Positions 55,777 through 64,000 of a stretch of 64,000 nucleotides of DNA are shown piece after piece (within the stretch, counting starts at the first letter, position 1; each line of letters begins with the position of its first letter). The position numbers were made by a program, and so were the translations under genes. The notes under the pieces are model-generated. The model searched no databases and had not been told where the DNA came from. It saw nothing but the letters and a program-made list of their open reading frames with translations. This DNA is from Candidatus Methylacidiphilum fumarolicum (GTDB taxonomy: Bacteria > Verrucomicrobiota > Verrucomicrobiia > Methylacidiphilales > Methylacidiphilaceae). Where the stretch lies: contig NZ_OX458932.1 of NCBI RefSeq assembly GCF_949774925.1, positions 1,860,001 through 1,924,000 on the forward strand, in the 5' to 3' direction.

Positions 55777-56289
55777 TTTTTCTAAGCCCTAAGCTCCATA
55801 TTTTGAATACTAAATTCCTTCAAAGTCGAGCATAATTTTTTATTTCCGAGTTTCTAACTCCACATTCCTGGTTAATCCAAAGGATTTAAAAGAGAAAAAA
55901 TATTCGTTGAATTTCTTTAAATCTTCTATCCTATTCTTTTTAGTTCTAAGATTTTTTTAAAAGATATTAAGTTTATAAGCTACCCATCCTAAATCCTATA
56001 CCATGCCTATGCAAATCGATTATCCTTAAATCTGGTATTTAAAGCTTAAGGTGCTTAGGAAACTTTAAAACTTCTCCTTGCTTTTCTATACTTCATCCCT
56101 CATACCTCGTAGAAAAGCCAAATTTGTGGTGCAAGAAGTGATCCCTCCATACTATCAATTGAATAAAGAGAAGTCCGATTGCACATGCTTTGAAAAGCAG
56201 AAAAAAGGCGAGCTACTTTTTGCTAAGTCATAAAACCGGCCTCTTTGCAAAGAATTTATTTTTGGATATACATTCAAAAAGGGAGATTC
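55777..56289. other. Divergent intergenic region
   Basis: A 513-base AT-rich interval between the leftward ATPase unit and the rightward amidase. No gene or clear repeat was recognised; both promoters should lie here. Confidence 0.5.
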
Positions 56290-57729
56290 ATGAAAGAGCT
56301 TTGGAAAAAAAGTGCCACTGATCTTAGCCAATTGATTAGGCAGAAAGAACTCTCCCCGGTTGAACTCATCGATTTATATGCCGAAAGAATCAATAATATC
56401 GATCCAATTATTCATGCATTTACTTTTCTATCGATAGAAGCAGCCAAAGAAAAAGCGAGAGCACTCGAAAAAGAGATTCTTCATGGCGATACATCTTCTC
56501 CTTTGTTTGGCATTCCTATCGCAATCAAAGATCACTTTGATACTGTTTCTACGCCTTCAACCTATGGTTCCTATCTTTTAAAAGATTACATAGCTAAAGA
56601 AGATCATCTACTTGTCAAAAGACTAAAAGAAGCCAAAGCAATTATCCTTGGCAAAACAAACATGCCTGAATTTGGATTTAGCGCGACAAGTCACAATCCA
56701 ATTTTTCCTGCGACTCGAAATCCATGGAATTTGGAGTATACCTCTGGTGGTTCCAGTTCAGGTTCAGCAGCTGCTGTTGCTACTGGTCTTTGTCCACTCT
56801 CCTTAGGCAGCGACGGTGGAGGATCTATTCGTATTCCAGCCTCTTTCTGTGGCATTTTCGGTTATAAGCCATCAAGGGGTAGAATACCATGGCCTATTGG
56901 GAAAGGAAAAGATTTAGAGAACTGGGAATTATTTTCCCATGCTGGTCCCCTTAGTCGAACAGTAGAAGACGCTGTGCTTCTTTTGTCTGTTCTTTCTGGA
57001 CCTGATCCTTCTGATCCTTATTCACTCCCGAAAGCAGAATTTTGCTGGAGTGATTGTTTAAAGGAAGATATCAGGGGCTTAAAAATAGCCTACAGCCTTG
57101 ATCTTGGGTATGCACGCATAGATCCTGAAGTAAAACAAATCGTTACAAAATCAATTGAACTTTTTGAAACGGATCTGGGATGTAAAATTGAGGAAGTGGA
57201 TCCTGGCTGGCCTGATCCTTCAGAAGCTTTCTCTACTTTAGTATATTTTGGAGCAGATTTGCCAGTGCTAAAGAAAGCCGTAAGTGAAAACCGCCAGAAA
57301 ATCAGCAGTCATATCACGAGATTTCTGGAACGCAGTTTTAAGCCTGAAGACTTTTCTCAAGCGTTGAAAATAAGAAGGAAAGTGATTTTTGAAATGAGTA
57401 AACTTATGGAACAGTATGATCTTTTTCTTACCCCTGTTACTGCTGTTCCTCCTTTTCCTCTCTATTTTCAAGGACCAGACATCATTGATGGAGAAAGGGC
57501 TGATCCACTGCTTTCTTGGCTTCCATTTACCTATATTATGAACATGACTGGACAACCCGCAGCTGCTGTCCCAGCGGGTTGGACATCAAAAAATGTTCCT
57601 GTAGGTCTTCAGATTGCTGGAAGACATCTAGATGATCTCACGACACTCAGGGCAGCTTACGCTTTCCAAAAGGCTTATCCTTGGCAAGATAAATGGCCTT
57701 TAATAGCTTTGTCTGCCTCAAAGGACTAA
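56290..57729 (+). CDS. Amidase-signature hydrolase
   Basis: I place the start at 56290 (MKELWKKSA) because GGGAG lies five bases upstream; the frame is open 15 codons further but those residues are not family-like. The 479-residue enzyme has the Ser-cisSer-Lys triad of the amidase signature: K in PIAIKDHFD, and the serines in YTSGGSSSGSAAA, followed by GSDGGGSIRIP. It hydrolyses an unidentified amide; the neighbouring cyanase suggests a nitrogen-scavenging setting, as inference. It is not paired with GatB/C genes. Confidence 0.85.
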   Translation: MKELWKKSATDLSQLIRQKELSPVELIDLYAERINNIDPIIHAFTFLSIEAAKEKARALEKEILHGDTSSPLFGIPIAIKDHFDTVSTPSTYGSYLLKDYIAKEDHLLVKRLKEAKAIILGKTNMPEFGFSATSHNPIFPATRNPWNLEYTSGGSSSGSAAAVATGLCPLSLGSDGGGSIRIPASFCGIFGYKPSRGRIPWPIGKGKDLENWELFSHAGPLSRTVEDAVLLLSVLSGPDPSDPYSLPKAEFCWSDCLKEDIRGLKIAYSLDLGYARIDPEVKQIVTKSIELFETDLGCKIEEVDPGWPDPSEAFSTLVYFGADLPVLKKAVSENRQKISSHITRFLERSFKPEDFSQALKIRRKVIFEMSKLMEQYDLFLTPVTAVPPFPLYFQGPDIIDGERADPLLSWLPFTYIMNMTGQPAAAVPAGWTSKNVPVGLQIAGRHLDDLTTLRAAYAFQKAYPWQDKWPLIALSASKD

Positions 57730-57766
57730 ATGTAAAAGCTTTTAGAAGAAATGTTTATTTTATAAC

Positions 57767-57794
57767 AAATGGTAATGGTCATCTGTTACCATTT
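57767..57794. terminator. Hairpin between the convergent amidase and cynS genes
   Basis: AAATGGTAA (57767-57775) pairs perfectly with TTACCATTT (57786-57794) across a ten-base loop. It sits between the two convergent genes and overlaps the cynS stop codon, so it may end transcription from both sides. No long T-tract is attached. Confidence 0.5.
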
Positions 57795-58226
57795 CTTGTA
57801 GGGAAGGAACTTTCCATTCATTATGATTTTTATCCGTGGCCCAGCTGAAGATTCCACTTTTTCAATGGAAATTTCCATATCCACAGCACTCATGATGCCA
57901 TCTCCAAACTTTTCCCAAATGAGTTCTCGCATAGCTTCTCCATACACCCCAAAAGCTTCGTAAAAACGATACAGGACTGGATCATTGGGTATTTGTTTTT
58001 CCCAACTTCTATCAACAGGTTTCTGTAAGTATTCGGAAATTTCAGGCTCTAGACCTAGAACATGGCATAAGAGTTCTGCTTGTTCTTTTTTGGGAACAGC
58101 TTTCCCAAGACAAACGGCCACTAAAAACACCTCAGAGATCCCTGTTTGTTTAGAAAGTTCTTCCCACGAAAGCCTTTTTTTCTCTTTTGCTAGTAATATT
58201 TTCTCTTTGATCAACTCTCGATTCAT
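57786..58226 (-). CDS. cynS: Cyanate hydratase (cyanase)
   Basis: I place the start at 58226 (MNRELIKEK), preceded by an AGAAGG ribosome binding site; the 24 codons upstream that remain open are not family-like. The 146-residue product has the catalytic set of CynS: R87, E90 and S113, with the same spacing as R96/E99/S122 of E. coli. It converts cyanate and bicarbonate to ammonia and CO2. The N-terminal half is the usual HTH-like domain. It is convergent with the amidase gene. Confidence 0.95.
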   Translation of the reverse strand: MNRELIKEKILLAKEKKRLSWEELSKQTGISEVFLVAVCLGKAVPKKEQAELLCHVLGLEPEISEYLQKPVDRSWEKQIPNDPVLYRFYEAFGVYGEAMRELIWEKFGDGIMSAVDMEISIEKVESSAGPRIKIIMNGKFLPYKKW

Positions 58227-58425
58227 AAAAACCTTCTTTCCACCTCTATTGGAGGTATTTTCCTGTTTTATCTTCTGTAACAATAAGATTATATACAAAT
58301 CAAAAAAGGACTATGTCTGCTCAGCTACTATACAAATTAAAGATTTTGTCTAGCATTCCTCAAACTCTGTGATCTTTAAAACTCCAAATCTTTTAAGACT
58401 TTCCATTGCAAATGGAAAAAATAAT

Positions 58426-59427
58426 CTATTGCCTAAAAAAAGAAAGGTTCTGTTTCTTGTCTTTTGGGATCAAAATAAAATGACTTTCGATTATTTTAGT
58501 AATCAAATCATGCAGCTGTTCGTCGGTCTTGTGTGTAAAACCAAACTTTTCAGCTTCCGCAAAGAGCTCTTCTGCTAGTTTTTTCCCCTCCCCTTTTTCC
58601 TTATATTTGATCTCCTGGTACTCACCCAATATCTGTTCCCACACAGATCTAACATTACTCCAAAACTTTTCTGTTTTTTTCATATAAGAGAGAGCGGGAT
58701 CGAAGTCCAACTTGTTTTCCAAACTATACGAAATTATTCCCAGCTCTTTAACAAGTGCATAAGTATTAGATGGTTCTTTAATCCACTTTTCGTTATCCTC
58801 TTGAATCATCCAGCCTCCTTGAAAAACAATCTGGTGCATGACCGATTCCATCAGGTTATAGTCAGATCGTCGTGATAATTCTCTTCGAGGAAGTGGTCGC
58901 ATCAACTTGTTGGATATCCATTCCGAATAACTCCCTGTATGGTTCCAATGACCATAACTAGCATAACGAGGGGAATCATCCACATTCCAGACAGTTTGCG
59001 TCCAACAACCATTAACCTCCTGTGGATTAAGGTGTATTACTTTCCAACTATTATTGCCTGCATAGACCCAAAAAGACTCTCTTTCATAATCCCAATCCTG
59101 CCTCCAATGCTTAATGACTCTTTTCCTAGAATCAACCAGGAAATGTTGTAGGCTTATATGCTTAGGCTTCTCTTCAATAATGATCACTTTTTCGTACCCT
59201 TTGATATCATATGGAGCATGGAGGCTATAGCTCGGGTGTAATGGATAGAGCTCGTTGAATCGATAGCTAACTTTCCAGTTCCCTACCATCGAAAGTATGG
59301 CTTTTCGATCGGTTGCTAGTCTATCATCTGTAGAGAGTCCAAAGGCAAATACTATTGGAAAGGCCACAAAGCCAAGGACAGCAATAAATAAAAAAATCCA
59401 TTTTTGCATAGGTAATGATACCATCAA
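58426..59427 (-). CDS. Exported DUF6607-like protein
   Basis: A 333-residue protein with an N-terminal signal peptide (WIFLFIAVLGFVAFPIVFA). Segments such as HWRQDWDYERESFWVYAG, WNVDDSPRYASYGHW and PLPRRELSRRSDYNLM resemble what I recall of DUF6607 proteins, whose function is unknown. No catalytic residue can be named. Single gene, 200 bases from cynS. Confidence 0.6.
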   Translation of the reverse strand: MMVSLPMQKWIFLFIAVLGFVAFPIVFAFGLSTDDRLATDRKAILSMVGNWKVSYRFNELYPLHPSYSLHAPYDIKGYEKVIIIEEKPKHISLQHFLVDSRKRVIKHWRQDWDYERESFWVYAGNNSWKVIHLNPQEVNGCWTQTVWNVDDSPRYASYGHWNHTGSYSEWISNKLMRPLPRRELSRRSDYNLMESVMHQIVFQGGWMIQEDNEKWIKEPSNTYALVKELGIISYSLENKLDFDPALSYMKKTEKFWSNVRSVWEQILGEYQEIKYKEKGEGKKLAEELFAEAEKFGFTHKTDEQLHDLITKIIESHFILIPKDKKQNLSFFRQ

Positions 59428-59741
59428 AAGTTATGGATTATCCAAGGATAGATTTATCTTTTGATATTAATTTAACTCATTCCATAATATTTTCCCCACT
59501 GTGCTACAGCTCCTAATCAATTGTCTTATGTCAATTCTTTTTTTCTCCTCTACCACTATGGCTTTTCGTGCACAGGTTACCCAATTTAGAACTCCTCCTT
59601 CGTTTTTCCTCTTCGTCTTGGTCTGCGGGCTTTTCGCTCGGAAGTGCGGATGACTTGGGGAAAGACCGATTCCAAATCTGTTTCGAGCCCTCTCCTGCCG
59701 ATGATTGAGCCTGGGAGACAAGCGTGGCAGAAGCGTCTAGG
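59428..59741. other. Transition into the GC-rich block
   Basis: The composition rises from the AT-rich norm to GC-rich between about 59,560 and 59,740. Leftward open frames in here are charged and low-complexity (SEKPADQDEEEKRRR) and match no family; none is supported as a gene. Confidence 0.4.
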
Positions 59742-60824
59742 CTAATGGGATGGCGTTTGTGTCGTTCTGCCAGTTGGAGTTTGCGGTCCCTCATGAGAAA
59801 CCACAGGATCAGAAGGACCCTCGACAATGAGTTCTCCGCCCAAACCCTTTTCCATCCGGGCGAAAAAATGGTCCATCAGCGGATAGCGGCCGGAGACTTT
59901 GGGCGTGAATTCGACAAAACCAGCTCCACCTGCTGGGATGAAGAGAGAACAAGTGTTTTCGCGCAAGGGAGAAAGGACACTGCCATCCGGAGAGACATGT
60001 TCCAACACGGCTCCGAGCAGATGGAGATTGGAAGAGAAATTCGGACCGGCGTTCCCGAAATAGATCCGGATCTTCTCCCCGACTTTTGCTCGAAGCGGGT
60101 GTCGACTCAATGCACCGACCGATCCGTTGAAGACGAAATATTCGGGTTCCGAACGGAGGATCTTCGTTATGTCCGAGGTCTGCGGGCCATGGGAACCCAT
60201 GGGGGCAGAGGTGTAGATTTCCGCTTCCACGATGTAAAACTCTCGATCGACCTTGGGAAGTCCTCCGACAGGCTCGACCAGGATCAGGCCGTACATGCCG
60301 TTTGCGATATGCTGGGCTACCATCGGCGTTCCACAGTGGTAGAGATAGAGGCCGGGATTGAGGGCCCGGAAGGTAAAGACCTTTTCCTGACCCGGAATTG
60401 TCTGGGTCACCGCGGCTCCCCCGGAAAATCCCCATGCGGCGTGAAAGTCGACCGAATGGACCATTCGGCTCGTCGAGTCGTTGGCAAGATGGATCTCCAA
60501 CGTATCGCCAACACGGACGCGTAGGAACGGACCCGGGACCTTCCCGTTGAAGGTCCAATACGGAAAAGAGGCTCCATCCGCTAGCCTTCCTTCCACTTCG
60601 ATCGCATGAAGCGTGACTTTGACGAGCTTTGGCGGCCTCTTTCCCTGCAGCCCTGGCAAGTCGGAGGGATCGCGGCTGATATCGGGGATGGTTTGTTCGG
60701 AAGTAGCAGAAGGTTCGGCGGATAAGTGGAAGGCGAAAAAGAATAGAGCGAGGGCAAGGAGGCTCAGGATGTAGTGGAAAAGGAGTCGCGAGGTTGGCAT
60801 TGGGTTTTTCTGTCGAAGGGACAT
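59742..60824 (-). CDS. nirK: Copper-containing nitrite reductase NirK
   Basis: I place the start at 60824 (MSLRQKNP), just before a signal peptide (LLFHYILSLLALALFFFA); a further 94 upstream codons stay open but lack family features. The 360-residue product is a two-cupredoxin NirK. Ligands are visible in HSVDFH, in LYHCGTPMVAQH with a following M (type 1 Cys, His and Met plus the type 2 His), and a late His in NLHLLG. It reduces nitrite to NO in the periplasm. Its GC content is about 60%, well above the neighbours, suggesting recent transfer. Confidence 0.92.
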   Translation of the reverse strand: MSLRQKNPMPTSRLLFHYILSLLALALFFFAFHLSAEPSATSEQTIPDISRDPSDLPGLQGKRPPKLVKVTLHAIEVEGRLADGASFPYWTFNGKVPGPFLRVRVGDTLEIHLANDSTSRMVHSVDFHAAWGFSGGAAVTQTIPGQEKVFTFRALNPGLYLYHCGTPMVAQHIANGMYGLILVEPVGGLPKVDREFYIVEAEIYTSAPMGSHGPQTSDITKILRSEPEYFVFNGSVGALSRHPLRAKVGEKIRIYFGNAGPNFSSNLHLLGAVLEHVSPDGSVLSPLRENTCSLFIPAGGAGFVEFTPKVSGRYPLMDHFFARMEKGLGGELIVEGPSDPVVSHEGPQTPTGRTTQTPSH

Positions 60825-61188
60825 GAGCGAAGGGGCTTGATCCAACCAGCCTAATATCGAGGCCAGGCAAGGTCCATCGTCGCATCTCGGGAGAGGGCAC
60901 AATTCCGAGTCTGTACCCGAAGATGAGAAAGGATGGTGCGACTTAACGGTTACGGCAGGAAAATTTCCAATTCGCCTCCCCCATGCCGTCCGGGACCGCT
61001 TGCCTTGAGGACGAAATTTGGTATGGTGAGTGAACCGATAGAATGGAGATTTTCTTAGCAGACGGATGAAAAAAGACCAAGGGTTGAATCCTTCTGCAGA
61101 CGCCATGCATGCATTTAATTAGATTGGCATCGCAATATCAATAACTATTCTTTACTATTTCTCTGATTTAACTATAAAAAAGGAGAAA
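60825..61188. other. GC-rich upstream region of nirK, ending at the AT-rich flank
   Basis: Bases 60825-61110 remain GC-rich and lack a supported gene; an in-frame extension of nirK runs through it but reads as non-family sequence. The change back to AT-rich sequence comes at about 61,110, immediately before the 31-bp repeat. Confidence 0.5.
61120..61150 (+). repeat. 31-bp repeat, copy B
   Basis: The second copy of the element at 48729-48759, in the same orientation, differing at two positions (C for T and T for G). It lies exactly where the GC-rich block carrying nirK gives way to AT-rich sequence, and 39 bases before the next gene. Position and conservation suit an insertion-element end; a shared promoter element is the alternative. 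Confidence 0.75.
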
Positions 61189-61194
61189 TTGATT

Positions 61195-62958
61195 TTGCAA
61201 TTGTTTAGTCGACTTACTTTTGTACACTTTCTATTAGTTTTTTTCGCTTTTTGTAGCACAGAGCATGTATCCTCCTTATTTGCCTACAATATTAGTCTTT
61301 TTCTTTCAACAAGCATTCAACCCAACTCAACTCTATCCTCCAATCAATCCACCTCATTAGCAACAACCAAGGCTGAGGATCAGCCGCTTTTTTTGCAAGA
61401 AGAAGGCTTAACTTCACATGGCAAAAAACACTGGTATGACTACCTTATTGAAGCTGATCCTGGTGCCTGCAAAATCCAAATTGCCGCAGACTACGAGCAA
61501 AATGTCCCTCAAAGAATAGCCGTCTTACCTTTCCTTGAAAAGGGAAGCGGTAAATTTTCTATTAATGGGGTTAAAATAGATAATAGGGATAAGGACAATT
61601 TAGAAAGCTGGAGATGGACGATTGCCCAAAGAGTAAGAAGAGTATTTTTTGGCTTTCTTGCCTCAAGGGAATTTGAAGTCGTACCCCTTTCTATAATAGA
61701 TCAAGTGCTTCAGGCAAAAAATATTAGGACTGAAGTCTCTCTTCAATCCATTAAGCCTGAAGTCCTTGGTAAATGGCTGGGGGCCGATGCGCTGGTCTAT
61801 GGAGAAGTCTTTCCATATCAGAGATTTTATATGATCATGGGCAGCGGCATCAGGGTTTTACTTTCCATAAAGATCATTTCTTCAAGGACAGGGAAAGTAC
61901 TTTTTAGCGGCAGTGTCAATAGAAACCTCTTAGATATTAACCCTAGATTTGATCCCGTTGACATAGGCATTTCTTCTGTTTTGACCTTAACAAACCTAAG
62001 AGACATTAACTTAAAAAGAGCAGAAGATGAAGCGTGTCGAGAGCTCGTCTTAAGAATTCCCCTCTCTCCAAGAAAGGCCTATCCTGTCTTTGGAAATACT
62101 ACTCAATTTGCCCCCAAAGCCTTACTCTCAAAAGAAACCGATGCTTCTACCGAAGTTAATCTTTCAACGAGCCTTTCTGAAAGAGATTTTATTAAGCCTC
62201 CTAAGGCCTGGGAAGCTAATGGAAAAAAATTAGAGCCCCAACGATTTTTTTTGGAGGAAAAACAATTTGTTGCTCATAGCAAGAAAAAAACCATGGATTA
62301 TGTCATTGAAATGGACCCTTCACGGTTCCAGCGTATCGCCTCTCCCTTTCTAGCAATAGAACAACCTAAAACATTTGCGCTGCTTCCTTTCATTGAAGAG
62401 GCAACCAAAGGCAAATTCATTCTTAATGGCATTCCCCTGTCTTTTAGATCTAAAGAAAAAAGGGACCAGCTCCGCTGGACAATAGCGAATCGATTACGCA
62501 GGGGAGTAGCCTGTTATCTCGCTCAGAGAGACTTAGCCATTCAAAGCCTTGAACTGACAGATTCTATTTTAAAGGCTCATGGATGGAAAAAGCTTTCTGA
62601 TATGCTTGCAACCGATCCTATCACGGTTGGAGACTGGCTTGGAGTCGATTGTGTTATTTATGGTAAGGTTACCTCAATGATGTCGATTTATTCTTTAATG
62701 TATGCCGCATGTACGGTTGGGATTTCAGTCAAATTTGTCTCTACGAAATCTTCCAAAACTTTAGTGGAGGTATCTGGAAGCCGTACGGAATCCTCTTTTG
62801 CCCCAGCCTTTGATCCTCTAGATATTGCTATTTCTTCTCTTACCACAGCCCTATTAATCAGGGATGTTACCTTTCGAAGAGCAGAAGATGAAGTATGTAG
62901 AGAAATCGCTGCTCGTATCCCCTCCTCAATGTCACAGAGCACGGTGGAAACCAACTAA
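61195..62958 (+). CDS. Exported protein with two GNA1162/DUF799-like domains
   Basis: I favour the TTG at 61195, nine bases after AGGAG; a TTG six bases earlier lies too close to it. The roughly 587-residue protein has a signal peptide and two copies of one domain, at about residues 77-300 and 360-585. Paired motifs include RWTIAQRVRR / RWTIANRLRR, WLGADALVYGEV / WLGVDCVIYGKV and RAEDEACREL / RAEDEVCREI. The pattern (ALPF core, WLGxDxxxYG) resembles GNA1162 lipoproteins. Duplication is clear; the function is unknown. A TPR protein follows on the same strand after 36 bases. Confidence 0.75.
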   Translation: MQLFSRLTFVHFLLVFFAFCSTEHVSSLFAYNISLFLSTSIQPNSTLSSNQSTSLATTKAEDQPLFLQEEGLTSHGKKHWYDYLIEADPGACKIQIAADYEQNVPQRIAVLPFLEKGSGKFSINGVKIDNRDKDNLESWRWTIAQRVRRVFFGFLASREFEVVPLSIIDQVLQAKNIRTEVSLQSIKPEVLGKWLGADALVYGEVFPYQRFYMIMGSGIRVLLSIKIISSRTGKVLFSGSVNRNLLDINPRFDPVDIGISSVLTLTNLRDINLKRAEDEACRELVLRIPLSPRKAYPVFGNTTQFAPKALLSKETDASTEVNLSTSLSERDFIKPPKAWEANGKKLEPQRFFLEEKQFVAHSKKKTMDYVIEMDPSRFQRIASPFLAIEQPKTFALLPFIEEATKGKFILNGIPLSFRSKEKRDQLRWTIANRLRRGVACYLAQRDLAIQSLELTDSILKAHGWKKLSDMLATDPITVGDWLGVDCVIYGKVTSMMSIYSLMYAACTVGISVKFVSTKSSKTLVEVSGSRTESSFAPAFDPLDIAISSLTTALLIRDVTFRRAEDEVCREIAARIPSSMSQSTVETN

Positions 62959-62994
62959 TTTCGGAAAAATGAAATCTGAAAATCCAATAAATTC

Positions 62995-63822
62995 ATGAAA
63001 CTTTTTCTAACGCGTTATTATTTATGGCTTTTGTTCTTCTTTTCTATTCTAGAAGAAAGTCCTGCCAAAAACCAAAAGGCACTACAAGAAAGCTATTCTC
63101 AGCAGGCCAACGGTAACACTGCCTCCATTTCCTTTTCCCAAAGCAAATTGAGACAATCCGATAGACCCTTAATCATTAAAGACAAGGCTTTCCAAGAAGA
63201 TCAGCTTCACTTTTTCACAAAAGCAATACAGTTAGAGCAGAGCAAAGACTGGAAAGGTCTCGTTGTGTTTTCAAAAAAATGGATTGCAACTTTTCCTTCC
63301 GAAGCGGCAGCCTATTTTTTCCTTGGCATTGCCTATGAAAACCTCGGTCATTATTCTCTGGCGATCGAAGCGTATAAAAAAGCGATCGATCTTAAAAAAG
63401 ACTTTGCAAAGGCATGGTGTAATCTTGGAACTTGTTATGTCTTTTTAGGGCAGTATGCAAAGGCAACTGAAGCTTTCAAGCATGCCTTAGCAGACCAGCC
63501 AAATCTAGCAAAGGCATGGTCCAATTTAGGGGCGTGCTATATTCAACTAGGCCAGTATTCCCAGGCAATCAAAGCTTTAAAAAAAGCAATCAGCCTTAAA
63601 CCAGATCTTGCTGAATCCTGGTGTAATCTTGGAATCGCTTATGGAGAAAGGAAAGACTATCATAAAGCCATGGAATCTTTACGCAAAGCTGTTGAGCTTA
63701 GACCCAATTATATGGAAGCCTGGTGGAACTTAGCAAAAATTTATGAAAAAACTAAGAACTTGGTAGAAAAAGTGAAAGCTGAACAGAAAATCAAAGAAAT
63801 AGCGCATCAAAAGTCAAAATAA
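62995..63822 (+). CDS. Exported TPR protein
   Basis: A 275-residue protein with a signal peptide (WLLFFFSILEESPA) and about five tetratricopeptide repeats between residues 90 and 265, such as YFFLGIAYENLGHYSLAIEA, AWCNLGTCYVFLGQYAKATEA and SWCNLGIAYGERKDYHKAME. TPRs mediate protein binding. It lies 36 bases after the duplicated-domain protein on the same strand, so the two are probably one transcription unit and may interact in the periplasm. Confidence 0.82.
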   Translation: MKLFLTRYYLWLLFFFSILEESPAKNQKALQESYSQQANGNTASISFSQSKLRQSDRPLIIKDKAFQEDQLHFFTKAIQLEQSKDWKGLVVFSKKWIATFPSEAAAYFFLGIAYENLGHYSLAIEAYKKAIDLKKDFAKAWCNLGTCYVFLGQYAKATEAFKHALADQPNLAKAWSNLGACYIQLGQYSQAIKALKKAISLKPDLAESWCNLGIAYGERKDYHKAMESLRKAVELRPNYMEAWWNLAKIYEKTKNLVEKVKAEQKIKEIAHQKSK

Positions 63823-63874
63823 CAAAAAACCTTTTTAATACTTGAACAAGATTGAGTGATAAGATTAACTACAA

Positions 63875-64000
63875 TTACTTTTTTGTTTTCCTAGAACGAT
63901 GTTTGGTCTTCTGAATTTTTTTCTCTTTTTTTTCCGTTCCATAAACGACTTCTTTGATTTCTCCAATAGTGACTTTACCAGCAGGCACATGTTGCCCTTC
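63875..64000 (-). CDS. 3' end of an unrecognised gene, cut by the window edge
   Basis: Reading leftward from the window edge, an open frame gives 41 residues ending at TAA (63875-63877): VPAGKVTIGEIKEVVYG followed by a very Lys/Arg-rich tail. The start is outside the window. I do not recognise the family. Confidence 0.5.
   Translation of the reverse strand, partial: EGQHVPAGKVTIGEIKEVVYGTEKKEKKIQKTKHRSRKTKK

Noticed and set aside
59531-59827. A leftward open frame downstream of nirK, suspected as a frameshifted NirK C-terminus
   Set aside because: It is charged and low-complexity with no cupredoxin or heme motif; NirK is complete without it.
60825-61106. In-frame upstream extension of nirK of 94 codons
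   Set aside because: It precedes the signal peptide, so a longer protein would bury the export signal; the added residues match no NirK.
1-64000. CRISPR array, tRNA or rRNA genes
   Set aside because: No regularly spaced repeats and no tRNA-like or rRNA-like segments were seen on a reading of both strands.

Overview
The window looks like a chromosomal segment of an acidophilic methanotrophic verrucomicrobium of the Methylacidiphilum type. The evidence is indirect: overall AT-rich composition (about 40% GC by eye), a Gram-negative envelope gene set (LptE-like, BamD-like, TolC-like, TonB-like, Slp-like), a GH57/DUF4912 pair, and a nirK/cynS/ars accessory set. No rRNA or tRNA gene was found, so the genus is an inference.

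Positions 1-36,700 are mostly a compact core-type chromosome. They hold mazG, an M14 metallopeptidase-like gene, a leftward secA-cinA-aat-plsC run, a degP-like protease, a leftward pyrB-pyrC-carA-trpD run, and a rightward leuD-leuB-(AhbA/AhbB-like fusion)-sulP run. Next come tyrS, an RRM RNA-binding protein, apaG, thiD, a quinone-oxidoreductase-like gene, and bamD-lptE. A glycogen-type pair (DUF4912 + GH57) with a DUF1460 protein follows, then a divergent ars locus (arsRC / acr3), then a three-gene type III polyketide cluster (methyltransferase, FAD oxidoreductase, type III PKS).

Positions 36,700-48,900 are looser and more accessory. A seven-heme c-type cytochrome is followed by an Slp-like protein. 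Beyond it lies a leftward two-gene ATPase + TOPRIM/DUF4276-like module, clearly decayed by frameshifts and stops. A very AT-rich, gene-poor stretch carries one small gene with a perfect ribosome binding site. A lone TolC-like protein, a DadA-type oxidoreductase and a heavily decayed TnpB-type transposon follow.

Positions 48,900-64,000 hold a class 3 lipase, a TonB-like protein, a cupin, and a leftward two-gene unit in which a triple winged-helix-like protein precedes a 997-residue soluble protein with two P-loop ATPase modules, the second of FtsK/SpoIIIE type. That pair is the best candidate in the window for an undescribed system. After it come an amidase and a cyanase (convergent), a DUF6607-like secreted protein, and a GC-rich copper nitrite reductase gene that looks foreign. 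A 31-bp repeat lies just outside the GC-rich block, and a near-identical copy lies beside the TnpB relic. The window closes with a protein built from two copies of a GNA1162/DUF799-like domain, a TPR protein, and the 3' end of a leftward gene cut by the window edge.
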